Shown: in pieces, positions 27,264 through 34,562 of the stretch
Layout: the number at the start of each line of letters is the position of its first letter
Position numbering within the stretch: the first letter of the stretch is position 1
IMG/VR virus record: IMGVR_UViG_3300010885_063454
Location: 1-36,092 of that record
Direction: 5' to 3' (one strand)
Source of the DNA: a virus
DNA: 36,092 nt
Made by a program: the position numbers and the translations under genes
Notes under the pieces: generated by a model
Told to the model about the DNA's origin: nothing
Database searches by the model: none
The model's input: only the letters and a program-made list of their open reading frames with translations

Positions 27264-28393
27264 ATAGTCGTTACACTATAACTAACGAGTTCTTCAGCAA
27301 GCCTGGCAGTCTAGGCCAGACAAAACTAGAGTACATATTCAATAAGATTTACGGCGTTATCCCTACAACATTGAGATGTACAGAACCTTTCGAACAGTCG
27401 TGTCTTGCAGAAGTAGCAAATAACTTTGATTTGTTATTCTCTCAACTCACAAGCAGCTACGGTAAACTTATAGAAGAAGCTGTGTTCGCAGGGAAGCCAG
27501 GTACGGTCTATGAGGATATTCTATTAGAGGTCAGCCACAGCGGCAATGATGGTCGTCACAATTATCTAGGAGAGCAAATAAATATGCTACTGCTGGACGC
27601 TCCAGACAAAGCAGCTGTAGATATTCATGTCAGTGTAAATGCGGTTTTTTCAGATAGAGACAAAGCGCAGTTTATCCTAGACTTTCTAGCTCCTCACAAG
27701 CATACGAAGAAGAGTAAGATCTATATGCTGGCGAGTAACTACGGAGACTTAAACTTCACAGCTTTACCGCTTCCTGAAACAGAAACAAATCTGACCTTAA
27801 ACTATGGTGAAAACTTCCCAAAGTTTCACGAAGAGTTGATAACCAGTCTTAACGAGAAGCCCTCAGGTCTATACTTGTTTTACGGTCCTCCAGGAACAGG
27901 CAAGTCATCCTATATCAAACATCTTCTCACAGGAGAGTTGAAAAGGAAAGTGGCTTATATCCCTGTAGGTATGATCAATAGTCTTGTATCCCCTGACATG
28001 CTTCCTCTTCTTACGGATAATAAGAATATAATTCTAGTACTAGAGGACGCAGAGAAGGCCTTGGTATCTCGTGATATTGCAGAAAACTCAGCCATTGCAT
28101 CCACGATACTTAATCTCACTGATGGCTTTATTGGACAAGCCTTGAACATCACAGTCATTGCCACGTTCAATACAGCAAAAGAGAAGATTGATGAGGCGCT
28201 ACTAAGAAAAGGCAGACTTCGTATGAGTTATGAGTTCGGTAAGCTCAGTAAAAAAGACAGCAAGAAGCTAGCCGAGCATCTTGGCACAGATCCAGATAAA
28301 ATCACAAAAGAAATGTCACTTGCAGACATTTATAATTATGAAGACGATACAGGCTATGAGGAGCCTGAAGAGAAGCATGTAGGCTTCCGTTAA
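27251..28393 (+). CDS. AAA family ATPase (BCS1/proteasomal-like module)
   Basis: A 380-residue protein: a 190-residue N-terminal domain of unknown fold followed by one AAA module. Walker A is GPPGTGKS at residues 212-219. Walker B is 'IILVLEDAE' near 259-267, where the usual catalytic D-E reads E-D-A-E, so the acidic residues are shifted. Sensor 1 is 'VIATFNT', and arginine-finger-type 'RKGRLRM' lies near 320. The lid is short. Such proteins form hexamers that unfold or remodel proteins or assemblies. It is coupled to the upstream acidic gene. Its TAA shares TTAA with the stop of the convergent terminase gene, with no room for a terminator between them. Confidence 0.85.
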   Translation: MHPLNSRYTITNEFFSKPGSLGQTKLEYIFNKIYGVIPTTLRCTEPFEQSCLAEVANNFDLLFSQLTSSYGKLIEEAVFAGKPGTVYEDILLEVSHSGNDGRHNYLGEQINMLLLDAPDKAAVDIHVSVNAVFSDRDKAQFILDFLAPHKHTKKSKIYMLASNYGDLNFTALPLPETETNLTLNYGENFPKFHEELITSLNEKPSGLYLFYGPPGTGKSSYIKHLLTGELKRKVAYIPVGMINSLVSPDMLPLLTDNKNIILVLEDAEKALVSRDIAENSAIASTILNLTDGFIGQALNITVIATFNTAKEKIDEALLRKGRLRMSYEFGKLSKKDSKKLAEHLGTDPDKITKEMSLADIYNYEDDTGYEEPEEKHVGFR

Positions 28394-30111
28394 GCGCCGG
28401 ACTCGTCTTTGGCTGTGGAGCTAGGACCCAGCAGACCTGCGTCTCCTATAGCCATGTAGGCTGCACAAACAGAGAAAACAAGACTATGCATAGCATCGTC
28501 AGGCTGCTTTGGATGATGATCATATATAAGCTCCTGCCCATATATACCGTCACGTATCTCAATAAACACATTCAGCAAATCCTGCATGTATTCAGATACG
28601 TCTTCCCATTGAGGGAATAGTATTCTACCAGCCTTAAGCTCTCTAATTACTAGAGAGATAACATCAGAGCGATGCAGAACCCACCGACTCTGTCTCCAGT
28701 CGTATGCCCCAGGCTCATAATGTTGAATCATTTTGGTCCTTCTGTAGGCAGCCAACTGAGAGTTCTTGTTGATAGACAATTCACACAGCTTGATACCTCG
28801 TATAGGGTCGGGCCCAGAGTCAGACACACAAGGAGCATACACAGCATTAGCCATGTTAGCTATGTCTGTGATATGTGCCTCGTGATCAAAACCTCGATAT
28901 ATTTTAGCGAAAAATATCTCGTACACACCGTCTGCTCGCATACCACCCATGGTCGCGACGGTTCTAGACTGAGCCATGCTAACCCCCCAGTCCACACCCA
29001 TAGCATAATACAAATACTTATTTTTATTCTTTTCAAGGATTGGTAGCGCTTTGTCATTACCTTCCACGAATTGAGGACCCAAAACACAGACCTTCAACAA
29101 CTCTTCTTTCGTTATGGGCTTAGCGCCCACATCGTAGGTTATCCCAAATGTCTCATTCATCACTGTCCTGAGTTCATATTTACCACTATGGACTTTCTCG
29201 TAGATCTCTTTCCACTCCTTGGGATCTTCATTGAAATGAGGCAAGATAGGCTGAGCTAGGTGATAACCTGTAAGTAAGCAGTTGCTTGTATTCATACTAA
29301 CCCACTCACCAAGCCTAGAATTAATCCTACTCCCACATTTGCTACAACTCAACCCGTGAGCACGAACCATCTTTAAAGGTTCGTTACCTTCTGTAAGGCT
29401 GTTCCAATGATTGCAGCTAGCACACTTCATCATCCATTCAAGCTGACTAGAGCTTTGCCATATCCTATGAATCGTATTAGTCGAATCTAGTGGGGTACCG
29501 GCAAAAATTTCCCTTTTGTAGGGAGACATAGCCATAGTCTCTTGAATGATAGGCAGCTGATCGTATTGTATATCTTGAACTTCATCATATACAACACAGT
29601 CAATAGCAGGCCCACGGGTTCGAGTAGCGTCATCCTTAACATATCTAAATAATACACTACTATGAGTATCATCCAATATCTTCTCAAACACATCGTTCTT
29701 AAACCATCCCTTAACTAATAATTCTTTTATTTTAGGGCTTTCAAACCTAGGCGGCAGATAGTTACTTGAAAAATATTTAGTAGTCAGCTCCTGGGGCCCG
29801 ACATACATCATCTTGAAATAGTTCCACCTGATTAAATTAAGACATATAAAATTACTTAGCAGTGTAGACTTCAGTGTTTTACGACTGCACTTCAGAATCA
29901 GTTTCTGAGGCATATTGTCATAGATATGCTTCAGCATCGGGAATGCTTCTAGCTTCTGTAACCTGCCTTCGTTATCGTATAGGTAGTTCTCTACAAAATG
30001 TGAAGGAGGTAGTACCGAGAACATCAATTGTCTAGCGAGAAACGTAGACTTCGGATTTTTCTTCCGTAGTAGTTTTTCGATAGTGTCCTTAATTTTATCA
30101 TGGGCCGTCAT
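28390..30111 (-). CDS. terL: Terminase large subunit (DNA-packaging motor)
   Basis: A 573-residue protein from ATG 30111 (an upstream in-frame TTG at 30153 would add 14 residues). The ATPase domain has a Walker A-like CSRKTLKST at 75-83 and Walker B 'CVVYDEVQ' at 172-179. The C-terminal RNase H-like nuclease has acidic residues in 'GVDWG' (D374), 'SDSGPD' (D431) and 'QPDDAMHS' (D538/D539). Between them is a four-Cys zinc-ribbon-like insert (C230, C233, C256, C259) that many TerL proteins lack. TerL cuts concatemeric DNA and pumps it into the prohead. It is transcribed opposite to the tail genes and divergently from the AT-hook gene, and no small terminase is recognisable beside it. Confidence 0.93.
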   Translation of the reverse strand: MTAHDKIKDTIEKLLRKKNPKSTFLARQLMFSVLPPSHFVENYLYDNEGRLQKLEAFPMLKHIYDNMPQKLILKCSRKTLKSTLLSNFICLNLIRWNYFKMMYVGPQELTTKYFSSNYLPPRFESPKIKELLVKGWFKNDVFEKILDDTHSSVLFRYVKDDATRTRGPAIDCVVYDEVQDIQYDQLPIIQETMAMSPYKREIFAGTPLDSTNTIHRIWQSSSQLEWMMKCASCNHWNSLTEGNEPLKMVRAHGLSCSKCGSRINSRLGEWVSMNTSNCLLTGYHLAQPILPHFNEDPKEWKEIYEKVHSGKYELRTVMNETFGITYDVGAKPITKEELLKVCVLGPQFVEGNDKALPILEKNKNKYLYYAMGVDWGVSMAQSRTVATMGGMRADGVYEIFFAKIYRGFDHEAHITDIANMANAVYAPCVSDSGPDPIRGIKLCELSINKNSQLAAYRRTKMIQHYEPGAYDWRQSRWVLHRSDVISLVIRELKAGRILFPQWEDVSEYMQDLLNVFIEIRDGIYGQELIYDHHPKQPDDAMHSLVFSVCAAYMAIGDAGLLGPSSTAKDESGA

Positions 30112-30256
30112 AATCGCAGAGTAAAAATCAACCCAAAAAAATCGAATGATCAAGAATCAGCATTAAGCTTATTCAATTTCTTTGATGCCTCTTTGAGCGC
30201 ATTAATGAGTATCTTTAATACAAACCCCAAAGGCAAGATAAAAAAACATTATAGAG
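30112..30256. other. Divergent intergenic region, terminase side
   Basis: No convincing gene is present. A minus-strand 28-codon frame (30236 down to 30150, TTG start, mostly amphipathic helix) ends over the possible TTG start of terL, but it is too short to call. A minus-strand TATAAT (complement of 30248-30253) may belong to a terL promoter, without a good -35. Confidence 0.3.
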
Positions 30257-30292
30257 TCTACAAAGTAAAATAGCTATGATATAATCATAGCT
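30257..30292 (+). promoter_or_regulatory. Promoter with 9-bp inverted repeat over its -10 box
   Basis: A -35-like TCTACA (30257-30262), a 17-bp spacer, and an extended -10 TGATATAAT (TATAAT at 30280-30285). Arms AGCTATGAT (30272-30280) and ATCATAGCT (30284-30292) form a perfect inverted repeat separated by ATA and centred on the -10. This is the layout of a repressor operator that blocks polymerase. The repeat ends 2 bases before the next ATG. Confidence 0.55.
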
Positions 30293-30294
30293 GT

Positions 30295-30465
30295 ATGAGT
30301 AGAACTATACGTAAATATCAAGTCAGGGATAGACGCAATCAGTATAAGAGAATCGAGAATGAAAAGCTCGAAGACAGATATTATACAGACGTAGCCAAAT
30401 CACATGACAGGAAAATTAGAAAAAAAGGACTCAGAGACGACTTTGAGCCAGGCGGCAATCAGTGA
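30295..30465 (+). CDS. Small basic protein, 56 residues
   Basis: ATG 30295 to TGA 30463-30465, directly behind a promoter with an operator-like dyad. The product is very basic and hydrophilic ('MSRTIRKYQVRDRRNQYKR' opens it; 'DRKIRKKGLRDD' near the end), so it is likely nucleic-acid binding. It overlaps the following AT-hook gene by 62 bases in another frame. Composition is consistent and the start is well placed, but the size leaves some doubt. Family not recognised; it may be a regulator acting at the palindrome beside it. Confidence 0.5.
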   Translation: MSRTIRKYQVRDRRNQYKRIENEKLEDRYYTDVAKSHDRKIRKKGLRDDFEPGGNQ

Positions 30466-30985
30466 CCCGTATGTAAAGCGAGCGAGAGGTAGGCCTAAAG
30501 GAGCTAAAAATAAGGTACGTAGTCTTCTGACTCCTGAGGATACCCTACCCAAGCGGGGAAGAGGTAGACCTAAGGGAGCAAAGAATAAGGTAAAACTTCC
30601 GGAGGTGGAAGGTGATCTTGTCGTCGTTAAATACAAGATAAAGGAAGAAGAGCCCTCGCCAGTTACAGGTAAAAAGAGAGGCCGTCCTAGAAAGCTCCCG
30701 ACGCAAGACGCCCCGGTAAGTGAACCTAAGGTTATTGCCCCAGCGGAATCATTAGATTCGCTAGAGAACCATCCACTACTTCAGGTTGTAAAATGGTTGG
30801 AGAAGACCATGCACCAGACAGAGCTGGATTATTATCGCAGAAGAGCCAGTCGGAACAGTGTGTCTCTACAATGCTCGAAGGCGTTAGACATCCTAGGATT
30901 CTTTAATGTACAGAATTCTGAGATTTGCAAACAGATCAAAAAAAACAACTTCATAGCATCTAATTCAAATGGACTTCATAACTAA
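30404..30985 (+). CDS. AT-hook DNA-binding protein
   Basis: A 193-residue protein with three AT-hook motifs: 'RARGRPKGAKNK' (26-37), 'RGRGRPKGAKNK' (51-62) and 'KRGRPRK' (91-97). AT-hooks insert into the minor groove of A/T-rich DNA. The first two are near-perfect repeats at protein and DNA level. The last 70 residues are a helical domain of unknown fold ('ENHPLLQVVKWLEKTMHQ', 'YYRRRASRNS'). It starts inside the 56-residue gene and overlaps the following ATPase gene by 17 bases. It might organise phage DNA, or act in packaging beside terL; that is unproven. The ATG gives the full three-hook protein and no better start is seen. Confidence 0.75.
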   Translation: MTGKLEKKDSETTLSQAAISDPYVKRARGRPKGAKNKVRSLLTPEDTLPKRGRGRPKGAKNKVKLPEVEGDLVVVKYKIKEEEPSPVTGKKRGRPRKLPTQDAPVSEPKVIAPAESLDSLENHPLLQVVKWLEKTMHQTELDYYRRRASRNSVSLQCSKALDILGFFNVQNSEICKQIKKNNFIASNSNGLHN

Positions 30986-31985
30986 AGTAAAAAACTACCA
31001 CAAGGCCAGCTATTCAGGGCTGTTTGTGTTAACTCACGAAGAAACACGGCTCACTAAAGAGTTACTTGAGCTTCGACAATTAGACCCGAGCGTATCCGTT
31101 CACGAATGGGATACACAGAATGGTCTGGTGTTCAGAGCAGGTCCTCACGAGATCTCCCATCCTACGGAAGATACCAAGGTGACCACAGACCTCCTCAAAT
31201 ACATCCAAAGCTACAGACATGGGAATACTGTGTTTGTACTAAAGGATTTTCATCTACACTTCGATAAAGTGATAAACATCCGGATGCTGCGTAATGCTTG
31301 GAATAGCATGAAGCGCTTACGGAATATGATTATATTTGTAGGTCATAAGTTTCTTGTTCCTGGTGAGCTTCAGAAGGAGATTCAGTTATTAGATTATGCG
31401 TTGCCTGATGAAACAGCCATTGCAGAACGTCTAGTCTTCATTAAAGACAGTATTAATAAAGAGCTGGGAGAAGCATCTAGACCCTTGCTGGAGATTGAAG
31501 AAGCGGTCGCTGAGTCTGCTGTAGAGGCAGCTAAAGGTATGACCTATTTCGAAGTCGAGAATGCCTTTTCCGTGGCGTTAATCACAGCCAGGAAATTTGA
31601 CAACAACTTCGTAGAATCAGTGTTCCAGGAAAAAATTGCCCAGCTCAAAAAGAATGGGTTGCTGACCTACATGGAGCCGAATATCAGCTTCGATAATGTG
31701 GGAGGCATGCAGGGGCTGAAGAAGTGGTTAACGGCTCGCAAGAATGCGTATAGCAAAGATGCGCGAGATTATAATCTGCCGATGCCAAAGGGCATGTTGC
31801 TGGCTAGTGTTCCAGGTACAGGCAAAAGTCTTATTTGCAAGGCTATTGCCAAAGAGTTCGACTGTCCGTTGTTCGCCTTGGATATTGGCAGCATCTTCGA
31901 CTCGCTTGTAGGCAACAGCGAACGAAACATGCGCGAGATGATCAAGACTGTAGAGAGTATTGGTAAGTGTGTCATTCTGATCGAT
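30969..31985 (+). CDS. Ycf46-like AAA ATPase, exon 1 (residues 1-339)
   Basis: First exon of a 529-residue protein completed at 32825-33397. The N-terminal 220 residues ('SGLFVLTHEETRLTKELLEL', 'NTVFVLKDFHLHF', 'IIFVGHKFLVPGEL') resemble the N-terminal domain of Ycf46/SpoVK-type AAA proteins of cyanobacteria, plastids and phages. The AAA module begins at 'SFDNVGGMQGLKKWL'. Walker A is SVPGTGKS (280-287), whose first Gly is replaced by Ser. The exon ends '..VILID', the first part of Walker B. The TAA right after it (31986-31988) is the first base-triplet of the intron, not a real stop. Confidence 0.85.
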
Positions 31986-32824
31986 TAAATTTAGTTGATC
32001 TAAAATTCAGTTAATTGCTGGGATATCCTTAGAGCCTGTACGACTACAACGTAACAAGTAATTGTAAGCGTGAACGTTTGAAAACATACAGGATTGGGCA
32101 ATCAGCAGCCGAGCCTCCTAACGGAGGAAGGTTCAACGATCAGTCGCAAGACGTAGAAGTTAGCAACTTCGAAAAACTGAAAGTTTCTCTTGAAAAGCTT
32201 TTCAACTCTAGGTAGATTATAACTATGAAACCTTGGAGTAAAAAAGCAGATAAGTGCGTAGTTTGCAACACAGTTGAACGTAGACATATGGCAAAAGGGT
32301 TATGTGTGTATTGCTATTTAAAACAGCATCACAGTAACCCTGCGAATAAGACCAAGGTAAAGGAGCAAAAAAACAAACACTACCTAGATAAGCAGAAGCC
32401 TATAGCTAAAGAAAAACGAGAATTACGTTATTTCAGCGGCTATCGGCAGTCTGTGTTATCTAGGGATGGTGAGACTTGCCGTAACTGCTCTAAATTTGGT
32501 AATATTGTACATCATATTGACGGTAATGGGAGAAACAGCAAAACTCCGAATAACAATATGAATAATTTAATTACCTTATGTCGCACCTGTCATGCACAGG
32601 AACACAGAGAACAGTTACTCTCTAGTAGGTTTAAACCTGGAAGAGATGGCTGGGCCAAAAATCATGAGGCGTGCGTTCTGTGTGGTAAGTCAGACAGTAA
32701 GCATAACTCCTCAGGACGTTGTGCTAGATGTGTTGCAAGAATTAGAAGAGAAACTAAGATATGATCTGAACTGTATGGAGACATACAGAGAATATACGGA
32801 AGCGGTATATTCGTAACATTATTG
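31986..32824 (+). mobile_element. Group I intron in the AAA ATPase gene, with HNH endonuclease
   Basis: An 839-base intron. The 5' splice site follows T 31985, and the last intron base is G 32824, as group I requires. P1 is visible: exon GATCGAT (31979-31985) pairs with GTTGATC (31994-32000), with the U-G wobble at the splice site. P10 is possible between AATTT (31988-31992) and exon 2 AAATT (32826-32830). The core shows CCTGTA/TACAGG (32035-32040 / 32087-32092), 'CAATCAGCAGCCGAGC' (32099-32114), a CCTCC-TAAC-GGAGG hairpin (32114-32127) and 'GGTTCAACGATCAG'. Removing it joins GAT to GAA and restores the reading frame and Walker B. Confidence 0.88.
32225..32764 (+). CDS. HNH homing endonuclease inside intron 1
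   Basis: A 179-residue protein. The HNH core is at about 79-127: C85/C88, H96-H97, N114, C119/C122-H123 and H127, with 'VHHIDGNGRN' and 'LITLCRTCH' as landmarks. It is flanked by two extra zinc-finger-like Cys4 units (C11, C14, C27, C30 and C150, C153, C166, C169), which may help target recognition. Such enzymes cut the intron-less allele so that the intron is copied in. The gene lies after the intron core and ends 60 bases before the 3' splice site, leaving room for the P9 region. Confidence 0.85.
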   Translation: MKPWSKKADKCVVCNTVERRHMAKGLCVYCYLKQHHSNPANKTKVKEQKNKHYLDKQKPIAKEKRELRYFSGYRQSVLSRDGETCRNCSKFGNIVHHIDGNGRNSKTPNNNMNNLITLCRTCHAQEHREQLLSSRFKPGRDGWAKNHEACVLCGKSDSKHNSSGRCARCVARIRRETKI

Positions 32825-33397
32825 GAAATTGAGAAGTCACTCAGTAATAGTGCAGTCAGTGGAGGTGGAGATAGCGGCGTCAGTAGCCGTATCTTTGGTA
32901 CATTCCTCAGCTGGTTAAATGACCGAAAGAATCCTGCATTCATTGTAGCCACAACAAACGATCATACAAAGCTGCCTGCTGCACTAATCCGCAAGGGTCG
33001 CTTTGATCAGTTGTTCTGGGTAGACCTACCTACCAGTGAAGAACGTAAAGAAATCTTCAATGTGGTTATTAAAAAATATAACCGCGAACCAAAAGACTTC
33101 AGCCTCAACACACTCGTGAGCGGCTCGAAAGACTTTACAGGTGCGGAGATTGAAGAAGTGTTCAAGGATGCCTTATACAAGGCTTTCGATAGCGGGCAGG
33201 AGGTTAACGACAGTCATGTAATGGAGGTGCTTGCGGAATTCATTCCGTTCGCCACAAGTCATGAAGAAGAGTTAAAGATCATGCGTAGACAAGCACAAGG
33301 AAAGCTTGTGATGGTTACAAGTAAAGGAGATCCAATTGCAGATGTTCAAAAGAACATGCGCAAACTCAGTATCGCAATCGGTAACGACGAAGAATAA
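32825..33397 (+). CDS. Ycf46-like AAA ATPase, exon 2 (residues 340-529)
   Basis: This exon continues Walker B with 'EIEKSL'. Sensor 1 is 'FIVATTNDHTKLP', the arginine-finger segment is 'IRKGRFDQLF', and the lid contains 'KDFTGAEIEEVFKDALYKAF'. The C-terminal 50 residues are a charged helical tail. Spliced to exon 1 it gives a complete, standard single-AAA ATPase. A TTG at 32822 is intron sequence and not a start. The next gene begins 13 bases after its stop. Its neighbours (DUF3150-like and Ycf35/DUF1257-like) indicate a functional module, probably a hexameric remodelling machine with an unknown substrate. Confidence 0.85.
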   Translation, partial: EIEKSLSNSAVSGGGDSGVSSRIFGTFLSWLNDRKNPAFIVATTNDHTKLPAALIRKGRFDQLFWVDLPTSEERKEIFNVVIKKYNREPKDFSLNTLVSGSKDFTGAEIEEVFKDALYKAFDSGQEVNDSHVMEVLAEFIPFATSHEEELKIMRRQAQGKLVMVTSKGDPIADVQKNMRKLSIAIGNDEE

Positions 33398-33409
33398 AAC
33401 AAACTATAT

Positions 33410-33475
33410 ATGAGTCAAGAATACAAAATCACAGAGACCCTTCAGAAGTATTACGACAAAGTGTTTCAGGACGGT
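33410..33475 (+). CDS. DUF3150-like gene, exon 1 (first 22 codons)
   Basis: ATG 33410 begins 'MSQEYKITETLQKYYDKVF' and runs open for 26 codons to a TAA at 33488 that is in the intron. Exon 2 resumes in the same frame at 34563 with 'KLVNIHIGMWGM'. The T that ends exon 1 is 33475 (after GGT) or 33478 (after AAT); both keep frame, so the joint is uncertain by one codon. Too short to be a gene on its own. Confidence 0.65.
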
Positions 33476-34562
33476 AATATTGTATTGTAAGTTGTGAAGA
33501 ACTATGGCGTATTTCATATATGCCAGCTAAAAAAATAATAGACCTAGAAAAACTCAAGAAAGACTACGCCTGTGGAAAGTCACTAAACTCTTTACAGGTG
33601 GAGTATGCTTGCACACGACCCACTTTATCTAAATACCTAAAGAAGGCTGGTGTGGAAGTTAAGTCAAATAACTACAGGTATAGTTATAATACCGAACTAT
33701 TTAAGTGTGTTGACGACGAACAACAGTCTTATTGGTTAGGTTTTCTATATGCTGACGGTTATGTACAGAAAAGAAAACGTATAGAGTTAGCGTTAGCGAT
33801 GAAGGATGTCAAACATCTGGAAAAATACAGAGACTTTGTTTGCCCTGAATTACCTATCGAGACGAGGAAGATGACTGCTAGAGGTAAGCAATACTTGTGT
33901 GTTCGTGTTATTGTTTTTAACAAATTCTTACACGCAAGCATTGTATCCTTAGGATGCACAAACGCTAAGTCTAAAACACTAGTGTTTCCTAACACCTCAC
34001 AGGTACCTGAAAATTTACTACATCACTTTATTAGAGGTTACTTTGATGGTGATGGTAGTGTAAGCCTGGATGTTGCCAGGAATAATCTACATGTAGGGAT
34101 TGCAGGCACTGAGAAGTTCCTGGAGGCCCTTAACATCGTGCTTTTTCAGAATATTCCTAACTACACTCTGACAAAACTGTACAAACCAGCTAACTGTGAA
34201 ATGCACCTATTACAGAAAGGTGGAAATAAGCAGCTTAAAGGTTTGTATGATTATCTGTACAAAGACGCAACTGTGTTTCTCGAGAGAAAGAAAGAGGTCT
34301 TTAGCCAGTTCTACAACGAGCAATCTTGCCGCTCAATAGAGCAATCTATTGATGACAATCGAGGAAAAAATCTGGAAGGCTGAAATGCTAATCAGAGGTG
34401 AAGGTGCAGCAGAGCTGCCCCAGCCGCAACGCATAGGGAGTGAAAAGATATAATCTCCCCACGAGGCCTCGACACCCCTACGGGGTGAAAAGATATGCTG
34501 AGCTATACTGAAAAACAAGGTATAGAACTACGGGATAAAAAGCCTGTAGGATAACAACACTG
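33476..34562 (+). mobile_element. Second group I intron, carrying a LAGLIDADG endonuclease
   Basis: About 1087 bases; the 5' end is 33476 or 33479 and the last base is G 34562. A short P1 can form between exon '..GGTAAT' and GTTGT (33491-33495). A 7-bp hairpin, GGCGTAT/ATATGCC (33506-33524), follows and covers the endonuclease ATG. Most of the catalytic core must lie after the reading frame (34384-34562), where a GCAGC/GCTGC stem, two 'GTGAAAAGATAT' elements (the second like the S strand of P7) and a CTATAC/GTATAG P9-type hairpin (34503-34526 region) are seen. The exact splice sites and subgroup are not settled from sequence alone. Confidence 0.7.
33520..34383 (+). CDS. LAGLIDADG homing endonuclease inside intron 2
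   Basis: A 287-residue protein with both dodecapeptide-type motifs: 'YWLGFLYADG' (71-80) and 'HFIRGYFDGDGSVS' (169-182), each with the catalytic Asp (D79 and D176/D178). Two motifs in one chain make it a monomeric enzyme. The N-terminus has a helix-turn-helix-like segment ('SLNSLQVEYACTRPTLSKYLKK', about 21-42), likely a DNA-recognition extra. Basic residues are frequent. It is unrelated to the HNH enzyme in the first intron, so the two introns were invaded separately. Confidence 0.88.
   Translation: MPAKKIIDLEKLKKDYACGKSLNSLQVEYACTRPTLSKYLKKAGVEVKSNNYRYSYNTELFKCVDDEQQSYWLGFLYADGYVQKRKRIELALAMKDVKHLEKYRDFVCPELPIETRKMTARGKQYLCVRVIVFNKFLHASIVSLGCTNAKSKTLVFPNTSQVPENLLHHFIRGYFDGDGSVSLDVARNNLHVGIAGTEKFLEALNIVLFQNIPNYTLTKLYKPANCEMHLLQKGGNKQLKGLYDYLYKDATVFLERKKEVFSQFYNEQSCRSIEQSIDDNRGKNLEG

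Noticed and set aside
30150-30236. A 28-codon minus-strand frame upstream of terL
   Set aside because: Too short, TTG start, no supporting context beyond an amphipathic look.
31986-31988. A nonsense mutation that breaks the AAA ATPase
   Set aside because: The TAA is the first bases of a group I intron; splicing restores a full Walker B motif.
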